64,000 nt of DNA, from the NCBI GenBank assembly GCA_963756115.1, contig CAVWMN010000003.1:868001-932000 (forward strand), in the 5' to 3' direction. Below the pieces are notes generated by a model. The model did not search any database and was not told the DNA's origin. It saw only the letters and a list, made by a program, of their open reading frames with translations. Both the position numbers and the translations under genes were made by a program. Origin of the DNA: JTS-RE37 sp963756115. GTDB lineage: Bacteria; Bacteroidota; Bacteroidia; Flavobacteriales; Flavobacteriaceae. Positions 56,047-64,000 of this stretch are shown piece by piece; the stretch's first letter is position 1; every line of letters begins with the position of its first letter.

Positions 56047-56637
56047 TTATTCCCTTGATTCCAGCAACCGGGCAACGTATTTTCCGATGACATCGAATTC
56101 CAGGTTCACACTGGATCCTACCTTGTAGTGTTTAAAAAGGGTATGCTCATAGGTGTACGGAATTATGGCAACCGAAAAGGAACTGTGACCGGACCCAGCT
56201 ACAGTCAGGCTAACCCCATCGATGGTTATGGAACCTTTTTGAACGGTAATATTGTTTAAGGAGGGGTCATATTCGAACGTAAATATCCAACTTCCTTCCT
56301 GGTCCTCAATGGCAGTACAGCTTCCTATTTGGTCTACGTGGCCCTGTACCAGATGGCCATCAAGCCGGGCGCCCAGTATCATACCCCGTTCCAGGTTGAT
56401 GAGGCTGCCTGTATCGAGCAGCCCTAGGTTGCTCCTGATCAATGTTTCCCGGACAGCAGTAACCGTATACTCCATCCCCTGCTGCGCCACTACCGTTAGG
56501 CACACCCCGTTGTGATTGACGCTCTGGTCGGTACGGAGTTCGGGGGAAATGGCTGAGCTAATGGTTATATTCAGGTTCTCCCCATCCCTTTTTAGTGCTT
56601 TTACCTCCCCTAAAGTTTCAATTATTCCTGTAAACAT
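56047..56637 (-). CDS. ribE: Riboflavin synthase, alpha subunit
   Basis: A 196-residue protein starting MFTGIIETLGEVKALKRDG, the hallmark of riboflavin synthase. Two lumazine-binding repeats are present: residues 1-97 (SVNHNGVCLTVVAQQG) and 98-196 (GSITIDGVSLTVAGSG). It disproportionates 6,7-dimethyl-8-ribityllumazine to riboflavin. Normal length. It is convergent with the end of the ligase cluster and divergent from pdxA, with 59 bases between the starts. Confidence 0.93.
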   Translation of the reverse strand: MFTGIIETLGEVKALKRDGENLNITISSAISPELRTDQSVNHNGVCLTVVAQQGMEYTVTAVRETLIRSNLGLLDTGSLINLERGMILGARLDGHLVQGHVDQIGSCTAIEDQEGSWIFTFEYDPSLNNITVQKGSITIDGVSLTVAGSGHSSFSVAIIPYTYEHTLFKHYKVGSSVNLEFDVIGKYVARLLESRE

Positions 56638-56654
56638 GTGTCGCTAAAATTAAG

Positions 56655-56662
56655 TAGTTTTG
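56655..56662 (+). promoter_or_regulatory. -7 promoter element (TAGTTTTG) of pdxA
   Basis: TAGTTTTG matches TAnnTTTG and lies 34 bases before the pdxA ATG, in the divergent gap with ribE. Confidence 0.4.
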
Positions 56663-56696
56663 TGCATCGGAATTACCGAACAAAGGTAAAGATATA

Positions 56697-57758
56697 ATGG
56701 AGGAAGAGAGAATTATTAAAGTAGGTATTTCCATTGGGGACCTGAATGGAATTGGATGTGAGGTGGTGCTGAAAACCTTTGAAGATCAACGGATGCTCGA
56801 ATTTTGTACCCCGGTGATATTTGCTTCCAACAAGGCTGTTTCACAGCAGAAAACGACCCTGGGCTTAGATATCAACTTCAATGGGGTGCCGGATGCCACA
56901 AAAAGTCTCGATGGAAAGATCAATGTGGTGAATGTCTGGAAGGAAACCCCTGAACCCCGTTTCGGGGAAGAAACCGCAGAGGCAGGGGATATGGCTTTAA
57001 AATCTTTGAGGGCTGCAGTGGCAGCACTTAAAAACAATGAAATTGACGTACTGGTCACGGCACCCATCAATAAAAAAAATATACAGAGCGAAAACTTCCG
57101 GTTTCCGGGGCATACAGATTACCTTGCCCAGGAACTGGAGGGTGACAGCCTCATGTTTATGGTTTCGGATAGTTTGAGGATAGGCCTCCTTACAGACCAT
57201 GTAGCAGTTAAGGATGTTGCGGACGCTATAACCCCCCAGTTGGTCAGGGCAAAGATCAATAGCATTGAAAAATCCCTGAAGGTGGATTTTGGCATTCAAA
57301 AACCTAAAATTGCTATCCTGGGAATCAACCCGCATAGCGGCGATAACGGGGTTATCGGCAAGGAGGACGATGAGGTACTAAAACCGATGATTCGCGAGAT
57401 CTCCAATGGTGGAAAACTGGTCTTCGGGCCCTATGCAGCGGATAGTTTCTTTGGATCCGGAGGGTACAAAAATTTCGATGCCGTGTTGGCTGCCTATCAT
57501 GACCAGGGCCTGATCCCTTTCAAGACCCTCTCATTTGGGAACGGGGTAAATTTTACAGCCGGTCTCTCCAGGGTCCGGACCTCTCCCGACCACGGAACGG
57601 CATATGAAATAGCAGGGCAGGGGATTGCAGACCATGGGTCTTTCAAGGAAGCAGTATTTATGGCCATAAAAATTTACAGGAACCGGCAGGAATATAGGAT
57701 CCTGACAAAAAATGTGTTGAAAAAGCAGAAATTAGGAAAGGTAGGACGGGATAACTAG
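56697..57758 (+). CDS. pdxA: 4-hydroxythreonine-4-phosphate dehydrogenase
   Basis: A 353-residue PdxA: VGISIGDLNGIGCEVVLKTF, VTAPINKKNIQSENFRFPGH with the metal His of GHTDYLAQEL, ILGINPHSGDNGVIGKED, VLAAYHDQGLIPFKTLSFG and TSPDHGTAYEIAGQG. It oxidises 4-phosphohydroxythreonine in the DXP-dependent pyridoxal phosphate pathway. Length is normal. It starts a housekeeping run (DUF177, rpmF, fabH, accB, accC). Confidence 0.93.
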   Translation: MEEERIIKVGISIGDLNGIGCEVVLKTFEDQRMLEFCTPVIFASNKAVSQQKTTLGLDINFNGVPDATKSLDGKINVVNVWKETPEPRFGEETAEAGDMALKSLRAAVAALKNNEIDVLVTAPINKKNIQSENFRFPGHTDYLAQELEGDSLMFMVSDSLRIGLLTDHVAVKDVADAITPQLVRAKINSIEKSLKVDFGIQKPKIAILGINPHSGDNGVIGKEDDEVLKPMIREISNGGKLVFGPYAADSFFGSGGYKNFDAVLAAYHDQGLIPFKTLSFGNGVNFTAGLSRVRTSPDHGTAYEIAGQGIADHGSFKEAVFMAIKIYRNRQEYRILTKNVLKKQKLGKVGRDN

Positions 57759-57800
57759 CCTGCAGTAAATCGGGATGCACAGGCCTAAATATATTCTCAA

Positions 57801-57835
57801 TTTGATTGGGATTTTAGAAAAAAAAAGTATCTTTG
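57801..57835 (+). promoter_or_regulatory. Bacteroidota promoter upstream of DUF177-rpmF
   Basis: TTTG at 57801 and TATCTTTG at 57828-57835, an exact TAnnTTTG match, 23 bases before the DUF177 ATG at 57859. It shows that the downstream pair has its own promoter despite the short gap after pdxA. Confidence 0.6.
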
Positions 57836-57858
57836 CACCCCTTAAACAAGTGTACCAG

Positions 57859-58392
57859 ATGAAGACCCCTAAGGAATACAGTATTCCTTTTTCCGGACTG
57901 AAGGAAGGAAAACACGACTTTAAGTTTGTAATCGAGAATACGTTCTTTGAATCGCGCGGATACAATGAGTTCAATGATGCCCGCGTAGAAGTACGGCTGA
58001 AGTTGAACAAATTGAGTACCATGATGGAACTGGAGTTCAAGGCCAAAGGACTGGTGAATGTTGATTGCGACCTTACGGGGGAGGCTTATGATGAAGCTAT
58101 AAAGGCATTCCTTGAAATCGTGGTGAAGTTTGGCGATGAATTCAACGATGAAGATGATGAGATCCTGATTCTCCCCCACGGGGAATTCCAGATCGATGTT
58201 GCTCAGTACATCTATGAAATGATCATCCTTGCCGTGCCTCAGAAACGGGTGCATCCCGGAGTCCTGGATGGTTCCCTGAAATCGGAACTGCTGGATAAAC
58301 TGGAAGAGTTACAACCCAAAGAGAGCAAAGAGCATAAAGATAATACGGATCCCCGGTGGGATGCATTAAAGAATTTACTAACGGATAAATAA
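57859..58392 (+). CDS. DUF177/YceD family protein
   Basis: About 177 residues from MKTPKEYSIPFSGLKEG. The longer reading from 57775 runs through the promoter. It belongs to the YceD/DUF177 family: IPFSGLKEGKHDFKFVIEN, VDCDLTGEAYDEAIKAF, and a C-terminal block ending DPRWDALKNLLTDK. The family is nearly always next to rpmF and is tied to 23S rRNA or large-subunit biogenesis. It is 8 bases before rpmF. Confidence 0.87.
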   Translation: MKTPKEYSIPFSGLKEGKHDFKFVIENTFFESRGYNEFNDARVEVRLKLNKLSTMMELEFKAKGLVNVDCDLTGEAYDEAIKAFLEIVVKFGDEFNDEDDEILILPHGEFQIDVAQYIYEMIILAVPQKRVHPGVLDGSLKSELLDKLEELQPKESKEHKDNTDPRWDALKNLLTDK

Positions 58393-58400
58393 GTTGCAAA

Positions 58401-58598
58401 ATGGCACATCCTAAAAGAAAAATATCCAGGACCAGAAGGGACAAAAGGAGAACTCATTATAAGGCAGTGGCTCCCACACTTGCAAAAGATCCTACAACAG
58501 GAGAGATGCATTTATACCACAGAGCCCACTGGCATGAAGGAAAATTATATTACCGCGGACAGGTTTTAATAGACAAGACAGAGGAAGCTGCGGCCTGA
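58401..58598 (+). CDS. rpmF: 50S ribosomal protein L32
   Basis: 65 residues, MAHPKRKISRTRRDKRRTHY then LYHRAHWHEGKLYYRGQVLI, a typical L32. This form lacks the zinc-ribbon Cys residues. It ends 18 bases before a strong terminator. Confidence 0.96.
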   Translation: MAHPKRKISRTRRDKRRTHYKAVAPTLAKDPTTGEMHLYHRAHWHEGKLYYRGQVLIDKTEEAAA

Positions 58599-58616
58599 TA
58601 AAATAGTATGAATACC

Positions 58617-58651
58617 AAAACTCCCACTTGTTATGAGTGGGAGTTTTTTTT
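58617..58651 (+). terminator. Rho-independent terminator after rpmF
   Basis: CTCCCACT and AGTGGGAG form an 8-bp stem around a 7-base loop, with flanking A4/T4 pairs, followed by a run of eight T (58644-58651). It ends the DUF177-rpmF transcript. Confidence 0.9.
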
Positions 58652-58801
58652 AACTATTTCCCGAATGCTTATTCACGGTACTACTCCGGTAAATGTGGCA
58701 GTGAACTCAATTTAAAGTGGGGATCAGTACCCAAAAACAGGTCGGTAACCATCCAAAATTTTAGGCTTATGGTTATTAACTCAAAATCGGGTCAAAAACT
58801 C

Positions 58802-58840
58802 TTTTTTGGGACAAAAAGTCGCAAAAAATCATTACTTTTC
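58802..58840 (+). promoter_or_regulatory. Probable promoter of fabH
   Basis: TTTTTTGGG followed about 22 bases later by TACTTTTC, close to TAnnTTTG, some 50 bases before the fabH ATG. It fits after the rpmF terminator. Confidence 0.35.
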
Positions 58841-58890
58841 ACAGGTTTTGAAACATTTCTTTAGGTTTCTTGATAAATACCCTTTCTAGC

Positions 58891-59889
58891 ATGAGCAAAC
58901 TTTACGCAGCCATTACGGCTGTAGGGGCTTACGTTCCGGATTTCCGACTGACAAACAAGGTACTGGAAACCATGGTTGAGACCAATGACGAGTGGATTAC
59001 GACCAGAACCGGGATAAAAGAACGCAGGATCCTGAAAGATAAAGACAAGGGAACATCCTACCTCGCAATCATGGCTGCGCAGGATCTTATCCGCAAGAAG
59101 AATCTGGATCCAAAAGAGATAGACCTTGTGATCCTGGGAACTGCAACCCCTGATTTGCCGGTAGCCTCCACAGCGGTATATGTTGCCACGGAGATCGGGG
59201 CGACAAATGCATTTGCATATGATATGCAGGCTGCCTGTTCCAATTTTTTGTTTGGGATGTCAACCGCGGCCAGTTATATCGAATCCGGGAAGTACAAAAA
59301 GGTACTTTTGATAGGGGCTGATAAGATGTCATCGATCCTTGATTATACAGACAGGACTACTTGTATAATATTTGGGGATGGTGCCGGAGCTGTACTTTTT
59401 GAACCGAACACGGAAGGACTGGGGATGCAGGATGAATACCTGAGATCAGACGGAACCGGCAGGCCCTTCTTAAAGATCGAGGCAGGGGGGTCCCTGTTAC
59501 CGGCATCTGAGGAAACAGTACGGAACAAGCAGCATTATGTTTACCAGGATGGCAAATCTGTTTTCAAATTTGCCGTGTCCAATATGGCTGAAGTGGCAGC
59601 CATGATAATGGAACGCAATAACCTTTCACATGATGATGTAGACTGGCTGGTTCCGCATCAGGCCAATAAGCGCATCATCGATGCGACGGCCAACCGGATG
59701 GGCCTGGATGTGGAAAAGGTGATGATCAACATACAGAAATATGGAAATACAACCTCCGCAACCTTACCGCTGTTGCTGGATGATTATGAGAAACAGTTAA
59801 AGAAAGGCGATAATCTGGTCTTTGCAGCCTTTGGCGGCGGCTTCACCTGGGGAGCGATTTATTTAAAATGGGCGTATAATTCAAAATAG
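58891..59889 (+). CDS. fabH: Beta-ketoacyl-ACP synthase III
   Basis: About 332 residues from MSKLYAAITAVGAYVPDFRL (a TTG at 58870 would add 7). The catalytic triad is visible: Cys in DMQAACSNFLFGM, His in VPHQANKRIIDA and Asn in KYGNTTSATLPLL. TRTGIKERRI and FAAFGGGFTWGA are also typical. It condenses acetyl-CoA with malonyl-ACP to start fatty acid synthesis. accB and accC follow. Confidence 0.93.
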   Translation: MSKLYAAITAVGAYVPDFRLTNKVLETMVETNDEWITTRTGIKERRILKDKDKGTSYLAIMAAQDLIRKKNLDPKEIDLVILGTATPDLPVASTAVYVATEIGATNAFAYDMQAACSNFLFGMSTAASYIESGKYKKVLLIGADKMSSILDYTDRTTCIIFGDGAGAVLFEPNTEGLGMQDEYLRSDGTGRPFLKIEAGGSLLPASEETVRNKQHYVYQDGKSVFKFAVSNMAEVAAMIMERNNLSHDDVDWLVPHQANKRIIDATANRMGLDVEKVMINIQKYGNTTSATLPLLLDDYEKQLKKGDNLVFAAFGGGFTWGAIYLKWAYNSK

Positions 59890-59916
59890 GAAATCAACTA
59901 AACTAAAGGTAATACC

Positions 59917-60408
59917 ATGGATATTAAAGAGATTCAGAGCTTAATAAAGTTTGTGGCAAAATCTGGAGCCAGTGAGGTGAAACTGGAAACGGATGATATC
60001 AAGATCACCATCCGCACCGGTAGTGGAGGGCATACACAGGAAGGGATGCATACGCAACCTATGCAAATGTACAGCACTCCTATGATGCCAACTGCCCATC
60101 CTCAGCCCTCCGCAGGGAGTGCCCCGGAAGCGTCCGCTGAGAAGCCCGAGATGAAGGATGACTCCAAACATATCACCATAAAATCTCCTATCATTGGTAC
60201 ATTTTACCGTAAGGCCTCCCCGGATAAGCCGCCGTTTGTGGAAGTGGGGGACAGCATATCCAAAGGAGATGTACTTTGCGTAATTGAAGCTATGAAACTT
60301 TTCAATGACATTGAATCTGAGGTTTCCGGGAAAGTTGTGAAAGTCCTGGTCGAAGATTCCTCCCCCGTAGAGTTCGACCAGCCATTGTTTTTGATAGATC
60401 CATCCTAA
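59917..60408 (+). CDS. accB: Acetyl-CoA carboxylase biotin carboxyl carrier protein
   Basis: A 163-residue BCCP: N-terminal MDIKEIQSLIKFVAKSGASE, a Pro/Met/Gln-rich linker (about 45-85) and a C-terminal biotinyl domain with SPIIGTFYRKASPDKPPFVE and the biotinylation site CVIEAMKLFNDIE. It carries carboxybiotin for malonyl-CoA synthesis. It lies 27 bases after fabH. Confidence 0.94.
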   Translation: MDIKEIQSLIKFVAKSGASEVKLETDDIKITIRTGSGGHTQEGMHTQPMQMYSTPMMPTAHPQPSAGSAPEASAEKPEMKDDSKHITIKSPIIGTFYRKASPDKPPFVEVGDSISKGDVLCVIEAMKLFNDIESEVSGKVVKVLVEDSSPVEFDQPLFLIDPS

Positions 60409-60502
60409 AATACAGCATCCCGGTACCAATCGGGCCAAACCCCGGATCAACCGACAGATCTGGCACCAGGGTCCGCAGCACCCGGGATAAATTTAGACAG
60501 TT

Positions 60503-61855
60503 ATGTTTAAAAAAATACTTATCGCAAACAGGGGAGAAATTGCGCTTCGCATCATCCGTACCTGTAAAGAAATGGGGATTAAAACCGTGGCCGTCTACTC
60601 CAAGGCAGATGAGGAAAGCCTTCATGTAAGGTTTGCAGACGAAGCCGTCTGCATAGGCCCGCCACCCAGTAGTGAATCCTACCTTAAAATTCCTAACATT
60701 ATTGCCGCTGCAGAGATCACAAATGCAGATGCTATCCATCCCGGATATGGATTCCTATCTGAAAATTCCAAATTCTCCAGGATTTGCTCGGAACACGAAA
60801 TAAAATTTATTGGTGCTTCCGGGGATCAAATAGATAAAATGGGTGACAAGGCAACCGCAAAGGAAACCATGAAGAAGGCCGGGGTACCAACCATTCCGGG
60901 CTCAGAAGGTTTATTGAAGGATATTGCGGATGCTAAGAAAGTGGCTAAGAAAATGGGCTATCCTGTGATGATCAAAGCGACCGCCGGCGGGGGTGGTAAG
61001 GGAATGCGCGCTGTCAAAAAAGAGGAGGATATGGAAGAACTCTTTGATAGTGCGGTCAAGGAAGCGCAGGCGGCTTTTGGCAATGGCGGGATGTATATGG
61101 AAAAACTCATTGAAGAACCCCGGCATATAGAAATCCAGATCGTGGGAGACCAATATGGAAAAGCATGCCACCTTTCGGAGCGCGATTGCTCTATCCAAAG
61201 ACGGCACCAGAAATTAACAGAAGAAACCCCCTCTCCCTTTATGACGGATAAATTAAGGGATAATATGGGGCTGGCTGCGGTCAAAGCGGCTGAATATATT
61301 AAATATGAAGGTGCCGGTACGGTTGAGTTTCTGGTAGACAAGCACCGGAATTTTTATTTTATGGAAATGAATACCCGGATCCAGGTAGAACACCCTATAA
61401 CGGAACAAGTCATTGATTATGACCTTATCAGGGAACAGATTCTGGTAGCAGGGGGTGTCCCCATATCCGGTAAAAATTATTTCCCAAAACTGCATTCCAT
61501 AGAATGCCGGATCAATGCTGAAGATCCTTATAACGGATTCAGGCCAAGCCCCGGCAGGATTACAACACTGCATACCCCAGGCGGACATGGCATCCGGTTG
61601 GATACCCATGTTTACAGCGGTTATACAATACCCCCCAATTATGATTCCATGATCGCAAAGCTGATCACTACCGCTCAGACCCGGGAGGAAGCAATCAACA
61701 AGATGAAAAGGGCCCTGGATGAGTTCGTTATCGAAGGGGTCAAAACAACCATTCCGTTCCATCGCCAGCTGATGGATCACCCGGATTATCTGGCCGGTAA
61801 TTACACTACAGCTTTCATGGATAGCTTTGTAATGCATCCCCAGCCAAAGGAATAG
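60503..61855 (+). CDS. accC: Acetyl-CoA carboxylase biotin carboxylase
   Basis: A 450-residue AccC of normal length: MFKKILIANRGEIALRII, ATP-grasp loop TAGGGGKGMRAV, MEKLIEEPRHIEIQIV, FMEMNTRIQVEHPITEQV. It carboxylates the biotin on AccB. It is clearly distinct from the paralogue at 10590-12062, which works with an acyl-CoA carboxyltransferase. It comes 94 bases after accB. Confidence 0.95.
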   Translation: MFKKILIANRGEIALRIIRTCKEMGIKTVAVYSKADEESLHVRFADEAVCIGPPPSSESYLKIPNIIAAAEITNADAIHPGYGFLSENSKFSRICSEHEIKFIGASGDQIDKMGDKATAKETMKKAGVPTIPGSEGLLKDIADAKKVAKKMGYPVMIKATAGGGGKGMRAVKKEEDMEELFDSAVKEAQAAFGNGGMYMEKLIEEPRHIEIQIVGDQYGKACHLSERDCSIQRRHQKLTEETPSPFMTDKLRDNMGLAAVKAAEYIKYEGAGTVEFLVDKHRNFYFMEMNTRIQVEHPITEQVIDYDLIREQILVAGGVPISGKNYFPKLHSIECRINAEDPYNGFRPSPGRITTLHTPGGHGIRLDTHVYSGYTIPPNYDSMIAKLITTAQTREEAINKMKRALDEFVIEGVKTTIPFHRQLMDHPDYLAGNYTTAFMDSFVMHPQPKE

Positions 61856-61938
61856 AGCGGCGGCGCATAATGGCTTTGTAAGGTCGCAGGGAACCATAAA
61901 ACCTGCAGGCGACCAGCCTGGCCAAATCCCCCTTTCAA

Positions 61939-63058
61939 ATGAATGTAAGTTACTGGGAATATAAGACGTGGTTGTCCAATATTGACTATACCATTATTGG
62001 CAGCGGCATTGTTGGGCTCAATTGTGCATTGCGCCTGGCAGAGCGCTTCCCGGGAGCACGGATAGTGGTTCTCGAAAAAGGTATCCTGCCACAAGGGGCG
62101 AGCACCAAAAATGCGGGCTTTGCCTGCTTCGGCAGTATTTCTGAAGTCCTGGCTGATCTGGAAACACATACGGAAGAGGAGGTACAAAGGCTGGTCCGTA
62201 AACGCTGGGAGGGTATGCAGGTATTGCGCACTATTCTTGGTGATGATAAGATTGGGTTTCAGAATTTCGGGGGGCATGAACTATTTTCCCGGGGATCGGC
62301 CGGAGCTTTATGAAAAATGCGTCAGCAACCTGCCCAGGATCAATGCCCTCCTGGAACCAATCTATAAAGCCGATGCGTTCACGCTGGAACCCAATTCCTT
62401 TAAATTCAAGAATATAGGCGATACCTATATCTCCAATAGGTTCGAGGGTCAGATAGATACGGGGCAGATGATGGCTTCCCTGATGCAGCTAACCCATTCC
62501 AAGGGCATCTTCGTTTTGAACGCCATTACGGTTGAAAGCTTTCGTGAAACCCCGGATGGTGTAAGCATATGTACAGACAAGTTCGGATTTGTTTCAAGGA
62601 AGATCCTGGTAGCGACCAATGGGTTTGCATCCCAGTTGCTGGACCGGAACGTAAAACCTGCCAGGGCGCAGGTCCTTATTACCAAACCCATACCAAACCT
62701 CCATATTAAGGGTACGTTCCATTTGGAAGAAGGATTTTATTACTTCCGGGATGTTGACAGCCGCATCCTGCTGGGTGGAGGCCGTAACCTCGATTTTAAG
62801 ACTGAGGAAACCACAGACTTTGGTCACACAAAGAAGGTGATGGATAAATTGGAAAATCTGTTACAGGAAGTGATACTGCCCGGGATTCCATTTCATATAG
62901 ACCGGTATTGGAGTGGCATAATGGGAGTAGGGACAGAGAAAAAACCCATTATCCAGCAGGTCTCAGACCATGTATATTGTGGCGTTCGCCTGGGAGGGAT
63001 GGGGATAGCGATAGGCAGTTTGGTAGGCAGGGAGCTTGCAGACCTGATCCCGGATTGA
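61939..63058 (+). pseudogene. FAD-dependent oxidoreductase (DAO family), one frameshift
   Basis: An N-terminal segment (61939-62313) with the dinucleotide-binding motif IIGSGIVGLNCALRLAERFP and GASTKNAGFACFGSISEVL joins a C-terminal segment in another frame (open to 63058) with LVATNGFASQLL, RAQVLITKPIPNL, YYFRDVDSRILLGGGRNLDF and CGVRLGGMGIAIGSLVGREL. The frame changes at TTTTCCCGGGG near 62290; one more C would read HELFSPGDRPELYEK. Together they make a DAO-type enzyme of about 373 residues, perhaps an amino acid or glycine oxidase. The rest of the gene is unharmed, so a single sequencing error is quite possible. Confidence 0.8.
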
Positions 63059-63203
63059 TGCAATTGTCGAATTTTATGACCTTATAGTGAATCTGCTTCT
63101 AAATCTCAAATTATAATTGTTTCTTACAGGACATTTGAGAAAATGAAATCTCCCGTTCAAACCCATAATTCGGGAACCAATTTTCAGTCAAACGAGGTAG
63201 TCC

Positions 63204-63845
63204 GTGGGAAAATTAGCATGTACAGTTCGTCTTAAACTCATTACAGCTTTGCTGTTACCGTATTTGTTCTGGGGTTGCGCCAGTTCCATGACAAATTATA
63301 AAAGGGAGTACAGCAGGGTATGGAAAAAAATGATCCAATCCGAAGCCTGGAAGCTTTCGATGCAGGGTACCGATACCAGCGAAACAGACCAGCAAGCGGA
63401 TGTTTCCAGTTCGGCGGATACAGACGAGGGGCTGGCAGTTTTGGAATCCAAAGCGGACAGGGCCATTATTTTTGAAGAACGATACACTATCCTCGTGAAA
63501 CGCGCCTATTTTAAGATCATCGCCGAGGCGGAGGCGGCAGACAGCAGGCTGAAGCATGAATACAACGTCCTTATGCAAAGGGCGCGGGAGCTCCAAAATT
63601 CACGGGACCGGGACGCAGAACGAAAACTGGAAGGTGCACGCAAGAAGTATGAGGCACACCGGGAGATGCTGGAAGGCCTTAAATCATGGAATATCCTGAG
63701 TGAATTCGGATCGGATGACATTAAGTTCTTCAAAGCCGAGAACCGGGAAAAGGTGCTGCAGATGTACAAGGCTGGGCAGCAGGAGGAACGCATCATATAT
63801 TATCTGATCTATAAACTGGCAGACCTGTATCATTTTGAAGAGTGA
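63204..63845 (+). CDS. Coiled-coil lipoprotein of unknown function
   Basis: A 213-residue protein with a lipobox (LLPYLFWGCASSMTN), then a polar Ser/Asp/Glu-rich stretch (TSETDQQADVSSSADTDEGL) and long charged helices likely to form a coiled coil (AEAEAADSRLKHEYNVLMQR, DRDAERKLEGARKKYEAHRE). I recognise no family. It may be a periplasmic structural or stress protein. Confidence 0.65.
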   Translation: MGKLACTVRLKLITALLLPYLFWGCASSMTNYKREYSRVWKKMIQSEAWKLSMQGTDTSETDQQADVSSSADTDEGLAVLESKADRAIIFEERYTILVKRAYFKIIAEAEAADSRLKHEYNVLMQRARELQNSRDRDAERKLEGARKKYEAHREMLEGLKSWNILSEFGSDDIKFFKAENREKVLQMYKAGQQEERIIYYLIYKLADLYHFEE

Positions 63846-63943
63846 ATACGTGTGCCGGAGGAAAAATTTTCCGAATCCTGCGGACCAGCCAGTTTGGACA
63901 TTTTCCGTCACTATACAATCCGTTACGTATGCCAGTTGACAAC

Positions 63944-64000
63944 ATGAAGGCCCAATTACTTACCCATTGCCGGGATTATATGACTTCCCGGATCACCCGT
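63944..64000 (+). CDS. Start of a GreA/GreB-like protein, cut by the window end
   Basis: An open frame from ATG 63944 (or 63929) reads MKAQLLTHCRDYMTSRITR and runs off the edge. This opening resembles Flavobacteriaceae proteins related to the GreA/GreB family that start with a similar helix. Only about 19 residues are visible, so the assignment is tentative. Confidence 0.4.
   Translation, partial: MKAQLLTHCRDYMTSRITR

Noticed and set aside
1..64000. CRISPR arrays
   Set aside because: No regularly spaced direct repeats were seen. The only long repeats are the coding LamG units.

Overview
The window looks like a chromosomal segment of a marine-type member of Flavobacteriaceae (Bacteroidota). 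The main evidence is a SusC/SusD pair with a long transmembrane beta-propeller/LuxR-type regulator, many lipoproteins with short signal peptides ending in a lipobox Cys, Bacteroidota-style -7 promoter elements (TAnnTTTG), and the gene order pdxA / DUF177 / rpmF / fabH / accB / accC. No rRNA, phage, insertion sequence or CRISPR array was seen. One tRNA was found.

Layout. (1) 1-9 kb: a run of accessory genes, four of them broken by frameshifts (a class III cyclase with TPRs, a DJ-1/PfpI protein, an arylsulfatase and a secreted amidohydrolase), with an intact arylsulfotransferase-like lipoprotein and a small alpha/beta hydrolase between them. (2) 9-12.6 kb: a three-gene acyl-CoA (propionyl-CoA type) carboxylase operon on the minus strand. 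(3) 13-17.7 kb: an unusual DUF4242/degenerate-cyclase/AraC regulator, a truncated hemoglobin, a tRNA-Cys with an odd anticodon loop, a DUF2911 protein, an unknown secreted protein and a DoxX protein. (4) 17.8-23.6 kb: a minus-strand hexuronate operon (uxaC, three TRAP transporter genes, uxaB), with a CotH-like secreted protein upstream. (5) 25-50 kb: a large polysaccharide utilisation region. It runs regulator, SusC, SusD, a triple-LamG lipoprotein, two GH144-type glucanases flanking an FG-GAP/ASPIC lipoprotein, a GH43 enzyme, a sulfatase, an EEP-family hydrolase, a TSUP permease on the other strand, a sodium/solute symporter and a NagX/HGSNAT-like membrane acyltransferase. (6) 49.8-56 kb: a divergent esterase and a five-gene plus-strand cluster (esterase-like protein, ATP-grasp ligase with a histone-H1-like tail, YbdK/GCS2-type carboxylate-amine ligase, class I glutamine amidotransferase, second ATP-grasp-like protein). 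This cluster looks like an uncharacterised peptide or amide metabolite pathway and is the best candidate for an undescribed system. (7) 56-64 kb: housekeeping genes for riboflavin, pyridoxal phosphate, L32, fatty acid initiation and acetyl-CoA carboxylase, then a frameshifted FAD oxidoreductase, a coiled-coil lipoprotein and the start of a GreA/GreB-like gene.

How the genes fit together. The transmembrane regulator probably senses an oligosaccharide in the periplasm and controls the SusC/D import system. GH144 homology points to a beta-1,2-glucan as at least one substrate, while the GH43, sulfatase and NagX-like genes suggest a second, sulfated or amino-sugar-containing glycan or a composite locus. 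The uronate operon would take up hexuronates by a TRAP transporter and convert them to fructuronate/tagaturonate and then altronate. The rest of that route (altronate dehydratase, KDG kinase and aldolase) is not in the window. Frame breaks are concentrated in the first 9 kb, often in homopolymers. They could be local sequence errors or real decay, and the sequence alone cannot decide between these.
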